60,471 nt of DNA, taken from assembly GCF_003353055.1 (NCBI RefSeq), contig NZ_QKWJ01000042.1, positions 1-60,471 of the forward strand, written 5' to 3'. The position numbers and the translations under genes are program-made. Within the stretch, counting starts at the first letter, position 1, and each line of letters begins with the position of its first letter. The stretch is from Cupriavidus lacunae (GTDB lineage: Bacteria > Pseudomonadota > Gammaproteobacteria > Burkholderiales > Burkholderiaceae). Positions 23,123 to 31,029 of the stretch are shown piece after piece. Under the pieces are notes generated by a model, which worked only from the letters and a program-made list of their open reading frames with translations, was not told the origin of the DNA and ran no database searches.

Positions 23123-24888
23123 ATACCCTGACTCACGAGTACGACATCGTTGTCGTCGGCGGCGGCACCGCCGGCCCGATGGCCGCGATCAAGGCCAAGG
23201 AACGCAACCCCGCGCTGCGCGTGCTACTGCTCGACAAGGCGCACGTCAAGCGCAGCGGCGCCATCTCGATGGGCATGGACGGCCTGAACAATGCCGTGAT
23301 TCCCGGCCACGCCACGCCCGAGCAGTACACGCGGGAGATCACCGTGGCCAACGACGGCATCGTCGACCAGTCCACCGTCTATGCCTACGCGCGCCACAGC
23401 TTCGCCACTATCGAGCAGCTGGACCGCTGGGGAGTCCGCTTCGAGAAGGACGAGACCGGCGACTACGCAGTCAAGAAGGTGCATCACATGGGCTCCTATG
23501 TGCTGCCGATGCCGGAAGGACACAACGTCAAGAAGGTGCTGTACCGCCAGCTCAAGCGCGCGCGGGTGGAGATCACCAACCGCATCGTCGCCACGCGCGT
23601 GCTGACCGATGCCAGCGGCGCCGCCAGCGGCGTGATGGGCTTCGACTGCCGCACCGCGGACTTCCACGTGATCCGCGCGCGCGCCGTGATCCTGTGCTGC
23701 GGCGCGGCCGGCCGCCTGGGCCTGCCCGCCTCCGGCTACCTGATGGGCACCTACGAGAACCCGACCAATGCCGGCGACGGCTATGCCATGGCCTATCACG
23801 CCGGCGCGGCGCTGGCCAACCTGGAATGCTTCCAGATCAATCCGCTGATCAAGGACTACAACGGGCCGGCCTGCGCCTACGTGACTGGTCCGCTGGGCGG
23901 CTATACCGCCAACGGCAAGGGCGAGCGCTTTATCGAATGCGACTACTGGAGCGGCCAGATGATGTGGGAGTTCTACCGGGAGCTGCAGGGCGGCAACGGC
24001 CCGGTCTTCCTGAAGCTGGACCACCTGGCGGAAGAAACCATCCAGACCATCGAGACCATCCTGCACACCAACGAACGTCCCAGCCGCGGCCAGTTCCATG
24101 CCGGGCGCGGCACCGACTACCGCAAGCAGATGGTGGAGATGCATATCTCCGAAATCGGCTTCTGCAGCGGCCACAGCGCTTCCGGCGTGCATATGAATGA
24201 GCGGGCCGAGACCACGGTGCCGGGCCTGTACGCCGCCGGCGACATGGCCGCCGTGCCGCACAACTACATGCTGGGTGCCTTCACCTATGGCTGGTTCGCC
24301 GGCCACAACGCAGCCGACTACGTCGCCGGTCGCGGGCTGCCTGAAGCCGATGCGGCCCAGGTCGGGGCGGAGCGCGCGCGCGTGTTCGCACCGCTGGCCC
24401 GCGAGAGCGGCCTGCCGCCCGCTCAGGTGGAATACAAACTGCGCCGCATGGTCAACGACTACCTGCAGCCGCCCAAGGTCACGCGCAAGATGGAAATCGG
24501 CCTGCAGCGCTTTGACGCCATCGCCGAGGACATCGGCCAGATCCGCGCCGCCAATCCGCACGAGCTGATGCGCGCGGTCGAGGTGATGGCGATCCGTGAC
24601 TGCGCGGAGATGGCGGCGCGAGCCTCGCTGTTCCGCACCGAGAGCCGCTGGGGCCTCTATCACCATCGCGTCGACTATCCGCAGCGCAATGACGCGCAAT
24701 GGTTCTGCCATACGCACCTGAGCAAGGATGAAGCCGGACGCATGGTCAGCCACAAGCGCGCAATCGAGCCGTACATCGTCCCGGTGGAAGGCGACGACGC
24801 CACCGCCTACCAGCGGCTGCGCGTCAGCCGCGGCCAGGCATCCGCCACTGCCGCGCCCGCCAAACCCGCCACCCTGGCTGTCGCCTGA
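23119..24888 (+). CDS. AprA-like FAD flavoprotein (adenylylsulfate/fumarate reductase superfamily)
   Basis: A 589-residue flavoprotein of the SdhA/FrdA/AprA superfamily. The FAD-binding start is DIVVVGGGTAGPMAAIKAKE at residues 9-28; the second FAD contact is SGHSASGVHMNE then VPGLYAAGDMAAVPHNYMLG near 355-395. The AAGD region and the tail of about 150 residues resemble adenylylsulfate reductase alpha more than succinate dehydrogenase. Together with the two-cluster ferredoxin next door it looks like an AprAB pair, but no sat, qmo or dsr genes are present. It may instead act on an imported organosulfur compound. Substrate unknown. Translationally coupled to the GntR gene. Confidence 0.8.
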   Translation: MNTLTHEYDIVVVGGGTAGPMAAIKAKERNPALRVLLLDKAHVKRSGAISMGMDGLNNAVIPGHATPEQYTREITVANDGIVDQSTVYAYARHSFATIEQLDRWGVRFEKDETGDYAVKKVHHMGSYVLPMPEGHNVKKVLYRQLKRARVEITNRIVATRVLTDASGAASGVMGFDCRTADFHVIRARAVILCCGAAGRLGLPASGYLMGTYENPTNAGDGYAMAYHAGAALANLECFQINPLIKDYNGPACAYVTGPLGGYTANGKGERFIECDYWSGQMMWEFYRELQGGNGPVFLKLDHLAEETIQTIETILHTNERPSRGQFHAGRGTDYRKQMVEMHISEIGFCSGHSASGVHMNERAETTVPGLYAAGDMAAVPHNYMLGAFTYGWFAGHNAADYVAGRGLPEADAAQVGAERARVFAPLARESGLPPAQVEYKLRRMVNDYLQPPKVTRKMEIGLQRFDAIAEDIGQIRAANPHELMRAVEVMAIRDCAEMAARASLFRTESRWGLYHHRVDYPQRNDAQWFCHTHLSKDEAGRMVSHKRAIEPYIVPVEGDDATAYQRLRVSRGQASATAAPAKPATLAVA

Positions 24889-24901
24889 AGGAACCCACGC
24901 C

Positions 24902-25147
24902 ATGGCCTATACCCCGCATGAGATTGCCCAGCGCAGCAGCGCGCCGGTCACCATCGACGAAGACAAGTGCATTGCCGACAAGGGCTGCACGGTCTGCGTC
25001 GATGTCTGCCCGATGGACCTGCTGGCCATCGACCTGAGCAAAGGCAAGGCCTTCATGCAGTTCGACGAGTGCTGGTACTGCATGCCCTGCGAGAAGGATT
25101 GCCCGACGGGCGCGGTCAGGGTCGAGATTCCGTACCTGCTGCGTTGA
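24902..25147 (+). CDS. AprB-like ferredoxin with two [4Fe-4S] clusters
   Basis: An 81-residue electron carrier. Eight cysteines form two cluster motifs: C23-x5-C29-x2-C32-x3-C36P and C57-x2-C60-x2-C63-x3-C67P. The unusual x5 spacing in the first, and CWYCMPCEKDCP in the second, resemble the beta subunit of adenylylsulfate reductase, though it lacks that subunit's long C-terminal tail. AAGGA lies about 10 bases before the ATG, 13 bases after the flavoprotein stop. It should pass electrons to or from the FAD subunit. The outside partner is unknown. Confidence 0.88.
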   Translation: MAYTPHEIAQRSSAPVTIDEDKCIADKGCTVCVDVCPMDLLAIDLSKGKAFMQFDECWYCMPCEKDCPTGAVRVEIPYLLR

Positions 25148-25187
25148 TTGCCCCGCTTCATGACCACAGCACCACAGAGATAGCCCC

Positions 25188-26747
25188 ATGAAAGCCTCCA
25201 CCAGCATCCACCTGCTCCTGGCGCTTGCCGCCGCCAGCCTGGCGGGTTCGGCCAGCGCCGAAACCATCCGTGTCGCCGTCGGCACGCAGGACACCACCAT
25301 CAACTGCGCCACCGGCGGCCTGCTGATCCGCGAGCTGAAGCTGCTCGACAAGTACCTGCCCCGCACCGGCAAATACAAGGACGTCACCTACGACGTGCAA
25401 TGGAAGAACTTCACCTCCGGCCCGCCGCTGACCAACGAGATGGTCGCCGACAAGCTGGATATCGGTGCCATGGCGGATTTCCCCGGCTCGCTCAACGCCG
25501 CGGCCTTCCAGAAGGCCGGCAAGAAGAGCATGTTTATCGCGCCGCTGTCGGGCAACGCGATCGGCACCGGCAACGGCATCGTGGTGCCGGCGGATTCTCC
25601 GGTCCAATCGCTGGCGGAGCTCAAGGGCAAGACCATCTCGGTGCCGTTCGGCTCCACTGCGCACGGCATGCTGCTGCGCGCGATCAGGCGCCAGGGCTGG
25701 GACCCGGACAAGGACGTGATGCTGGTGTCGCAGTCGCCCGAGGTTGGCGGCTCGGCCTTGCAGGCGCATAAGGTGGACGGCCACGCCAACTTCGTGCCGT
25801 TCCCCGAGCTGTTCGTCTTCCGCGGCCTTGCCCGTAAGATCTATGACGGCGCCCAAGCCGGGGCACCCACCTTCCATGGCGCGCTGGTGAACGCGGAATA
25901 CGCGCAGAAGTACCCGGAGATCGTGGTGGCCTACCTGCGTGCCGCGATCGAAGCCGACCGCCTGATGGCGGCGGAGCCCGAGAAATACAGCGAGCTGATT
26001 GCCAGGGTGACCGGCATCGACGCCGAGGTGGACTACCTGTTCCATGGTCCGCTCGGCCTGCAGAACCGCGACTACACCTGGAAGCCGGAGTACCGCCAGG
26101 CGCTGCAGACCTCGATCGAGACGCTGAAGTTGCTCAAGCGCACCGATGCCGACCTCAGCGCCGATACCGTGATCGACGACCGCTACATCCGCGAAGCCTT
26201 CAGGCTGGAAGGCCTGGACTACGAAGCGCGCCTGAAGTCCTACGACAAACAGCCCCTCGCTGCCAAGGACGCAGGCAGCGGCAAGGCCATCGCCGAACCG
26301 AAGCTGTGGCTGCAGAGCGAGCCCAGGGTGCGCGCTTATGCCTCGCCGGCGGCGGCATTCGCCGCGCTCAGGCAGCGGGCGAAGGAGGGCAAGCAGGCGC
26401 GCGTGCTGATCAACCGGCCGCGCGTGCTGCTGATGGACGAGCCCTTCGGCGCGCTCGACGCGCAGACCCGCGCGCACATGCAGGCCCTGCTGCTCGACGT
26501 CTGGGCGCAGATGCGCACCACCGTGGTCTTCGTCACCCATGACATCGACGAGGCGCTGTTCCTGGCAGACCGCGTGCTGGTGATGTCGCAGCGGCCCGGA
26601 CGCATCCTGGAAGATATCGCCATCCCCTTCGCGCGGCCCCGCCGCGCCGAGCTGATGACCGAAGACGATTTCATCCGGCTCAAGCGCCGCTGCCGCGATC
26701 TTCTGCACGACAACCCCCAGGCCGGCGCGCTCGCGGCCGCTGCCTGA
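25188..26747 (+). CDS. In-frame fusion: SsuA-like binding protein plus C-terminal half of an ABC ATPase
   Basis: Residues 1-25 are a signal peptide (LLLALAAASLAGSASA). Residues 26 to about 403 form a periplasmic nitrate/sulfonate-type binding protein (EMVADKLDIGAMADFPGSL, GSTAHGMLLRAIRRQGW). From about 404 the sequence becomes the back half of an ABC ATPase: INRPRVLLMDEPFGALD (Walker B), TTVVFVTHDIDEALFL (H-loop), and tail. Walker A, Q-loop and signature are missing, as is any permease gene. A 10-base direct repeat, GCGCGTGCTG at 26399 and 26420, sits at the joint. The simplest reading is a deletion removing the end of one gene, the permease and the start of the ATPase. The ATPase part would be exported and useless. 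Confidence 0.85.
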   Translation: MKASTSIHLLLALAAASLAGSASAETIRVAVGTQDTTINCATGGLLIRELKLLDKYLPRTGKYKDVTYDVQWKNFTSGPPLTNEMVADKLDIGAMADFPGSLNAAAFQKAGKKSMFIAPLSGNAIGTGNGIVVPADSPVQSLAELKGKTISVPFGSTAHGMLLRAIRRQGWDPDKDVMLVSQSPEVGGSALQAHKVDGHANFVPFPELFVFRGLARKIYDGAQAGAPTFHGALVNAEYAQKYPEIVVAYLRAAIEADRLMAAEPEKYSELIARVTGIDAEVDYLFHGPLGLQNRDYTWKPEYRQALQTSIETLKLLKRTDADLSADTVIDDRYIREAFRLEGLDYEARLKSYDKQPLAAKDAGSGKAIAEPKLWLQSEPRVRAYASPAAAFAALRQRAKEGKQARVLINRPRVLLMDEPFGALDAQTRAHMQALLLDVWAQMRTTVVFVTHDIDEALFLADRVLVMSQRPGRILEDIAIPFARPRRAELMTEDDFIRLKRRCRDLLHDNPQAGALAAAA

Positions 26748-26773
26748 CCGCCATATCGACCTTACTGCCATCC

Positions 26774-27772
26774 ATGCCGCACGCTTCCGCCCTGCCCGAC
26801 GTCTCCCTGTTTGATCCCGATCCCGCCATCGGCGCGCTGGCGCTGCGCCTGGCCGACCCCGACCCCGCCGCGCGCCGCGTGGCCGTGCTGCAACTGGCCG
26901 ACCTGGAAGATGAGAACGGCGTGCCGCTGTTGCTGCAACGGCTGCAATCCGACCCTGCCGAGACCGTGCGCGCCGAGGCCGCGCGCACGCTGGCCAGCTG
27001 GGAACAGCTGGCGGTCGTGGCAGCGCTGGCCACCGCCCTGGCCGACCCCGGCCGCGAAGTGGCAGACGCCGCGGCGCAAGGGTTGTCTGAACTGAAGGAC
27101 CCCGCTTCCGGCGCCGCCCTGCTGCCGTGGGTCACGCACGGCGATCCCTTTGTCCGGGCGTCCGCGTGGCGGGGCTTGCGCGAGTTGCGCTATGCGGCAG
27201 GCTTCGACGCGGCCATGGCCGCGCTGTCCGACGCAGCCGCGCCGGTGCGGCGCGAAGCCGTGGCCGTGCTGGGCTGGCTCAAGCGCAGTGAGGCCCTGCC
27301 TGCCCTGGCACAGGCCGCCACCCGCGACGCCGATACCGACGTGCGGCGCGCCGCCGCCGGTGCGCTCGGCCTGGCATCCGACCCGTCGGCACGCGATGCA
27401 CTGCTGGCGGCCTTGCGTGACGACGCCTGGCAAGTGCGGGAGGAAGCGGCACAGACGCTGGGAAAGCTGAAATTCCCCGAAGCCGGGCGCCCGTTGATCG
27501 ACGCGCTGGAAGACCCCTACTGGCAGGTCCGCCTGCAGGCTGCCAGGGCCCTGGGCAAGCTGCGTGACCGCGCGGCGCTGGTGCCGCTGACGGTGCAGCT
27601 GGCCCATGCCATCAGCAACCTGCGCAAGGAGGCCGCGCTGTCGCTGGGCAGCCTGCAGGATGCGGCGGCGCTTCCGGCCCTGGCTGCTGCGGCGAACGAT
27701 GGCGACCCGGAGGTACGCAAGGCTGTGCGTATTGCGTTGGCGCAGATCGGTACACCCGAGGGCCGGGCATGA
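26774..27772 (+). CDS. HEAT-repeat (PBS-lyase-type) scaffold protein
   Basis: A 332-residue alanine-rich helical-repeat protein without signal peptide. At least eight repeats of about 30 residues are visible, with the recurring pattern D-x-x-VR-x-A-A-x-x-LG, for example DTDVRRAAAGALG, DAWQVREEAAQTLGKL, DPYWQVRLQAARALGKL and DPEVRKAVRIALAQIG. Such EZ/HEAT proteins are scaffolds or help attach cofactors, as in phycobilin lyases. It follows the fusion gene by 26 bases, and its TGA overlaps the ATG of the DUF971 gene. It may scaffold or mature the flavoprotein-ferredoxin pair. Role unproven. Confidence 0.85.
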   Translation: MPHASALPDVSLFDPDPAIGALALRLADPDPAARRVAVLQLADLEDENGVPLLLQRLQSDPAETVRAEAARTLASWEQLAVVAALATALADPGREVADAAAQGLSELKDPASGAALLPWVTHGDPFVRASAWRGLRELRYAAGFDAAMAALSDAAAPVRREAVAVLGWLKRSEALPALAQAATRDADTDVRRAAAGALGLASDPSARDALLAALRDDAWQVREEAAQTLGKLKFPEAGRPLIDALEDPYWQVRLQAARALGKLRDRAALVPLTVQLAHAISNLRKEAALSLGSLQDAAALPALAAAANDGDPEVRKAVRIALAQIGTPEGRA

Positions 27773-28044
27773 GCGACGCCATGATCGTCCCCACGCACCT
27801 GGAGCTATCCCCCGTCAACGGCGTCCTGCGCATCCATTGGCCGGACGGACAGTGCCAGTCGCTGGACCCGGGCCGCTTGCGCGCGGCGTGCCGTTGCGCC
27901 GCCTGCCGGGGCAAGCCAGTTGAGGCCGGGTTGGGCGACGCACAAATCGTCGCCCTCGGGGCAATGGGCTATGGCGTGCAGATCGTGTTCAGCGATGGGC
28001 ACGACCGCGGCATCTACCCCTGGCGCTACCTGCAGGCGCTGTAG
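27769..28044 (+). CDS. DUF971 (GBBH-like N-terminal) domain protein
   Basis: A 91-residue protein. The domain pattern is LELSPVNGVLRIHWPDGQ, then LRAACRCAACRG, then YGVQIVFSDGHDRGIYPWRYL, matching DUF971, which also forms the N-terminus of gamma-butyrobetaine hydroxylase and occurs fused to Fe-S assembly proteins. The CRCAAC cysteines could bind zinc or iron. Its ATG overlaps the HEAT gene's stop (ATGA), so the two are made together. Last gene of the module; a convergent MoaD-like gene ends 8 bases away. Likely a cofactor-handling helper. Confidence 0.85.
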   Translation: MSDAMIVPTHLELSPVNGVLRIHWPDGQCQSLDPGRLRAACRCAACRGKPVEAGLGDAQIVALGAMGYGVQIVFSDGHDRGIYPWRYLQAL

Positions 28045-28052
28045 CCCGGCTC

Positions 28053-28313
28053 CTACCCGCCCGCCAGCGCCTGCAGGATATGTACCTCGTCGGTCTCCTG
28101 CAATGGCGCATCCAGCCGCATCAGTTGCGTGCGGTTGACGAAGACGCGGATATACGGCCGCAGCTTGCCCTGCTCATCGACGATGCGAAAGCGCATGCCG
28201 GGGAACTGGCGGTCGAGGTCGTCGAGCAGCTCGGCAATGCTGGCGCCACGGGCTTCGACGTATTCGCGCTGTCCGGTGTAGGAAAAGAGCGGCGTCGCGA
28301 TGCGGACCTGCAT
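28053..28313 (-). CDS. MoaD/ThiS-family sulfur-carrier-like protein
   Basis: An 86-residue beta-grasp protein ending in Gly-Gly (LQALAGG), the tail that is adenylated and thiocarboxylated in MoaD, ThiS and related sulfur carriers. The fold reads from QVRIATPLFSYTGQREYVEA to VFVNRTQLMRLDAPLQETDEVHIL. The start at 28313 has CCGGAGA about 6 bases upstream; an ATG at 28340, directly after the stop of the propeller gene, would add nine residues. No MoeB/ThiF-type activating enzyme is in the window. It is co-directional with the propeller gene and convergent with the DUF971 gene. Confidence 0.85.
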   Translation of the reverse strand: MQVRIATPLFSYTGQREYVEARGASIAELLDDLDRQFPGMRFRIVDEQGKLRPYIRVFVNRTQLMRLDAPLQETDEVHILQALAGG

Positions 28314-28340
28314 GGATGTCTCCGGATCGGCTGATGGCAT

Positions 28341-29498
28341 TCAGGCTGGGCGCGCCACGGTCACCGCGTAGACCTGCGGCAGGTTGCGGGCGATGCATTG
28401 CCAGGCCTCGCCCTCATCGGCGCTGGCCCAGAGCTCGCCGCCCGTGGTGCCGAAGTACACGCCCACCGGGGCGTGAGCGTCGGTAGCCATGGCCTGGCGC
28501 TTGACCGTGAACCAGCCCTGTTCGGCCGGCAGGCCGCGGTCCTGGCGCTGCCAGGTTTCGCCGGCATCGCGCGTGACATAGGCCGCCGGGTGGCCGCCCG
28601 GGCTGACGCGCGGCCAGACATCGCTGCCGTCCATCGGGAATACCCACACCGTGCGCGGATCACGGCGGTGGGCGACGATCGGGAAGCCGATATCGCCAAC
28701 CTCCGCCGGCATGGCTTCGCCGATGCGCTTCCACACGCCTTCGCGGCGGTCCATGCGGTAGATGCCGCAGTGGTTCTGCTGGTAGAGGATGTCCGGGTCG
28801 GCAGGATGCTGCAGCATGCAGTGCGGGTCCTGGCCGTATTCCGGATTGGGATCGGGCAGGAAAGTGGCAAGGCTGCCGCGGTTCAGCGGCCTCCAGTCGG
28901 CGCCGCCGTCGGTGCTCTCGAACACGCCGCCGCTGGACATGCCGATATACAGGTGGCGCGCGTCGCGCGGATCGACCAGCACGGAATGCATCTTGGGGCC
29001 GTCGGGCGTGCCGTCCTGCTCGCCGCCGGTCCAGGTGCGCCACTTCGGGTGGTCGTTGAAGCCAGACACTGGCTCCCAGGTCGCGCCATGGTCGACGCTA
29101 CGGAACAGCCCCTGCGGCGAGGTGCCGGCGTACCAGGCGCCGGGCTCGCTGGCATGTCCGGGCGTGAGCCAGAACACATGGTTGACGACCCGGCCGGTCT
29201 CGCCCTCCGCCGCCTTGTCGAAGGCGGGCGGGCGCGCGGCTTCGGTCCAGTTGCGGCCGCCGTCGGTGGAGCGGAACACGGTCGGGCCTAGGTGGCCGGT
29301 GCGCGCCGCCATCAGCATGCGCAACGGTTCGCGCGGGTCCTGCACGATATGGTGGATGGTATGGCCGAGAAACGTCGGGCCCTCGATCTGCCAATTGCGG
29401 CGCGCGGCGTCGCTGGTCAGGAACCAGGCACCCTTGGTGGTGGCCACCAGCAGCCTGACGGGGCCGGTATCGGTTTCGGGAGTGGGGGAAGTCGTCAT
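28341..29498 (-). CDS. Asp-box (BNR/sialidase-like) beta-propeller protein
   Basis: A 385-residue protein without signal peptide. Five Asp-box turns of the S/T-x-D-x-G-x-x-W type are visible: STDGGRNW, SVDHGATW, STDGGADW, TRDAGETW and SADEGEAW, spaced as propeller blades. The fold is that of sialidases and YCF48-like assembly factors. Sialidase catalytic residues are not evident and the cytosolic location argues against that activity. The second of two ATGs is taken because AGGAG then sits 5 bases away. The MoaD-like gene follows at once, so the two are probably an operon. Confidence 0.8.
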   Translation of the reverse strand: MTTSPTPETDTGPVRLLVATTKGAWFLTSDAARRNWQIEGPTFLGHTIHHIVQDPREPLRMLMAARTGHLGPTVFRSTDGGRNWTEAARPPAFDKAAEGETGRVVNHVFWLTPGHASEPGAWYAGTSPQGLFRSVDHGATWEPVSGFNDHPKWRTWTGGEQDGTPDGPKMHSVLVDPRDARHLYIGMSSGGVFESTDGGADWRPLNRGSLATFLPDPNPEYGQDPHCMLQHPADPDILYQQNHCGIYRMDRREGVWKRIGEAMPAEVGDIGFPIVAHRRDPRTVWVFPMDGSDVWPRVSPGGHPAAYVTRDAGETWQRQDRGLPAEQGWFTVKRQAMATDAHAPVGVYFGTTGGELWASADEGEAWQCIARNLPQVYAVTVARPA

Positions 29499-29647
29499 CA
29501 TGGCTCCTGCAAGAAGGCCGGTGAACGATGCTTCCGAGTCTAGTACTTGTAGACAGTGTTCACAATTGATGGATGCTCGATACCGTCGGCCGCACGTCGG
29601 GGGACAACCACAACGAGTTCGCAGTAGCACGGAGTTAAAAGCGGAAG

Positions 29648-29662
29648 CAGGCAATTTGCCTG
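29648..29662. promoter_or_regulatory. Palindromic operator overlapping a candidate promoter
   Basis: CAGGCAA-T-TTGCCTG is a perfect 15-base palindrome. TTGCCT inside it lies 17 bases before TATGGC (29679-29684), so it could be the -35 of a plus-strand promoter that is blocked when the site is occupied. It is placed between the propeller gene and the small-ORF group. Confidence 0.45.
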
Positions 29663-29691
29663 GACATTGCGCGCGAAGTATGGCATAAGCA

Positions 29692-29910
29692 ATGTCCGTC
29701 CGAATTCTTCGCGCCCCGACGTCCATGCTCCGCACTGTCCGCCTCGCCACCCTGACCCGCCCGGCCCTGCCGGCGGCAGGCGTGCGCGCCGCGCAGCGCC
29801 CGGGCGTTGCCATCGACCTGGCCGACCGCTTCCACGCGTACGCCCAGGTCCGCCGCGCCGTGCTTTCCCTGGCCGTGCGGGCAGCTCGGGGCACCACCCT
29901 CCAGTCCTGA
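29692..29910 (+). CDS. Small basic hypothetical protein
   Basis: A 72-residue frame, arginine- and alanine-rich, without recognised domain. Third-position G/C is very high in this frame (for example in the stretch LADRFHAYAQVRRAVLSLAV), so it is probably translated. A second ATG at 29725 would give 61 residues. No strong ribosome site precedes either. It follows the palindromic operator by 30 bases and precedes a 24-residue membrane peptide and a GNAT-like gene. Confidence 0.45.
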   Translation: MSVRILRAPTSMLRTVRLATLTRPALPAAGVRAAQRPGVAIDLADRFHAYAQVRRAVLSLAVRAARGTTLQS

Positions 29911-29983
29911 GCTTTCCCGCACGGCCCATGTCGCGGATGCCATCCGGCACCCGCTCGATCATGCAGCCAGGAGAAAGCCAGAC

Positions 29984-30058
29984 ATGCCCCCCCTCTACCG
30001 CCATACCTTCTGCGCCATGGTGGCGCTTGCCGCCCTCTACCTGATCCTCAATCCCTGA
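29984..30058 (+). CDS. 24-residue membrane peptide
   Basis: A 24-codon ORF whose product is a short polar head (MPPLYRHTF) followed by the hydrophobic CAMVALAALYLILNP, long enough to cross the membrane once. A strong ribosome site, AGGAGA, lies 8 bases before the ATG, better than those of many neighbours. It ends 18 bases before the GNAT-like gene and could act as a leader or a small membrane protein. No family recognised. Confidence 0.5.
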   Translation: MPPLYRHTFCAMVALAALYLILNP

Positions 30059-30076
30059 GCCGGGTGGAGTCTTGCC

Positions 30077-30700
30077 ATGGTGAATATCTATGCCCTGCAC
30101 CTGCCGGCGCCTGCGCTGCCGCGCGCGCTCGAACTGCGCATCGACGTTGAGCTGGTGCCCGCCGATATCGAACGCGAACTGGACGCCCTGCACGGCCGCA
30201 TCGGCCAGCCAGGCGACCGCCTGCATGCCATGCCGGCGCTGCCCGCGAGCGTGCCTGGCCTGCGCCTGCGCTACCGCGAGGCGGACGGCGAGTATTACGT
30301 CTATGTGGAAGATGTGATGCAGCGCCGGCTGGCCGGTTATACCGTCTTCAACCGGCTGATCGAGGTCGGCCGCCGGGCCGACCCCTGGGTACGCGCGCCG
30401 CATACAAAGTTTGCGCCCGCTTACCAGCGCCGCGGCCTGGCCCGGGCGCTGTACCGCTGGGCGCTGGACGGCGGGCTGTGCCTGTTGAGCGGGGCGCGGC
30501 AGTCGGCCGGCGCCAACGCCCTATGGCAGGCGCTGGCCGCCGACTATCCGATGGGCTACGTGGACTTGCGCAGCAAGACGCTGACCTGGCTGGGCCAGGC
30601 CGTCGACGCGCCCGCGCGCCAGGGCCTGCATACGCGGATGCTGCTGCTCGGGCGCGGCTGGTCGCTGGACGCTTTCATGGCCCGCACCGGCATGTACTGA
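30077..30700 (+). CDS. GNAT-like acyltransferase family protein
   Basis: A 207-residue cytosolic protein. The segment TKFAPAYQRRGLARALYRWAL (residues about 113-133) matches GNAT motif A, in which Q/R-R-x-G-L-A contacts the acyl-CoA pyrophosphate. It continues LLSGARQSAGANALWQALAA, the pattern of phage- and plasmid-type GNAT proteins. The N-terminal 60 residues are not recognised. The acceptor substrate cannot be told. It follows the membrane peptide by 18 bases and may share its transcript. Confidence 0.6.
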   Translation: MVNIYALHLPAPALPRALELRIDVELVPADIERELDALHGRIGQPGDRLHAMPALPASVPGLRLRYREADGEYYVYVEDVMQRRLAGYTVFNRLIEVGRRADPWVRAPHTKFAPAYQRRGLARALYRWALDGGLCLLSGARQSAGANALWQALAADYPMGYVDLRSKTLTWLGQAVDAPARQGLHTRMLLLGRGWSLDAFMARTGMY

Positions 30701-30715
30701 CGCCAGCGCGCCGGC

Positions 30716-30925
30716 TTACAGCCAGCGGATCGGCGCGGCTTCGCGGGCGTTGGCCGCGTACAGGGTCCAGCCCTGCGCGAAGTAACCACGCACGCGCGCG
30801 ACCAGCGACTGGCTGCCGCGCACGCGGGCATAGCAGGCGACAACGCGGGCCGGCTGGGCCGCGGCGGGCCTGGCTGCCTTGGCTTGGGCGGGCTGGCGAT
30901 AGAGGGTGTCGGCGATTACTTGCAT
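30716..30925 (-). CDS. Small hypothetical protein
   Basis: A 69-residue basic protein (MQVIADTLYRQPAQAKAARP at the start) with no recognised domain. The second half, VRGSQSLVARVRGYFAQGWTLYAANAREA, looks like two short helices. AAGGA lies 9 bases before the ATG, a strong ribosome site, and codon bias is normal. The in-frame upstream ATG at 30976 is poorer. It is convergent with the GNAT-like gene. Proteins of this size and type are common in Burkholderiaceae, but I know of no function. Confidence 0.65.
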   Translation of the reverse strand: MQVIADTLYRQPAQAKAARPAAAQPARVVACYARVRGSQSLVARVRGYFAQGWTLYAANAREAAPIRWL

Positions 30926-31023
30926 GGCGAATGTCCTTTCCGGTTGGATGGAGGTTGAGCGCCTCGCGAAGCACATCTGGCCGTGGTTCGGCCCGGATCG
31001 GGAGACGGCTCAGGGTTATCCCT

Positions 31024-31029
31024 AGTATA
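31024..31029 (-). promoter_or_regulatory. Candidate -10 box of the small hypothetical gene
   Basis: On the minus strand TATACT is followed by AGGGATAACCCT, about 100 bases before the start at 30925. The 467-bp gap 30926-31392 holds this, a weak CCCG hairpin at 31041-31055, and the hairpin at 31348; no other gene is supported. Confidence 0.35.

Noticed and set aside
28341..29498. True exo-sialidase
   Set aside because: Asp-boxes are present, but the catalytic Arg triad and Tyr/Glu pair were not identified and there is no signal peptide. Called only as a propeller.
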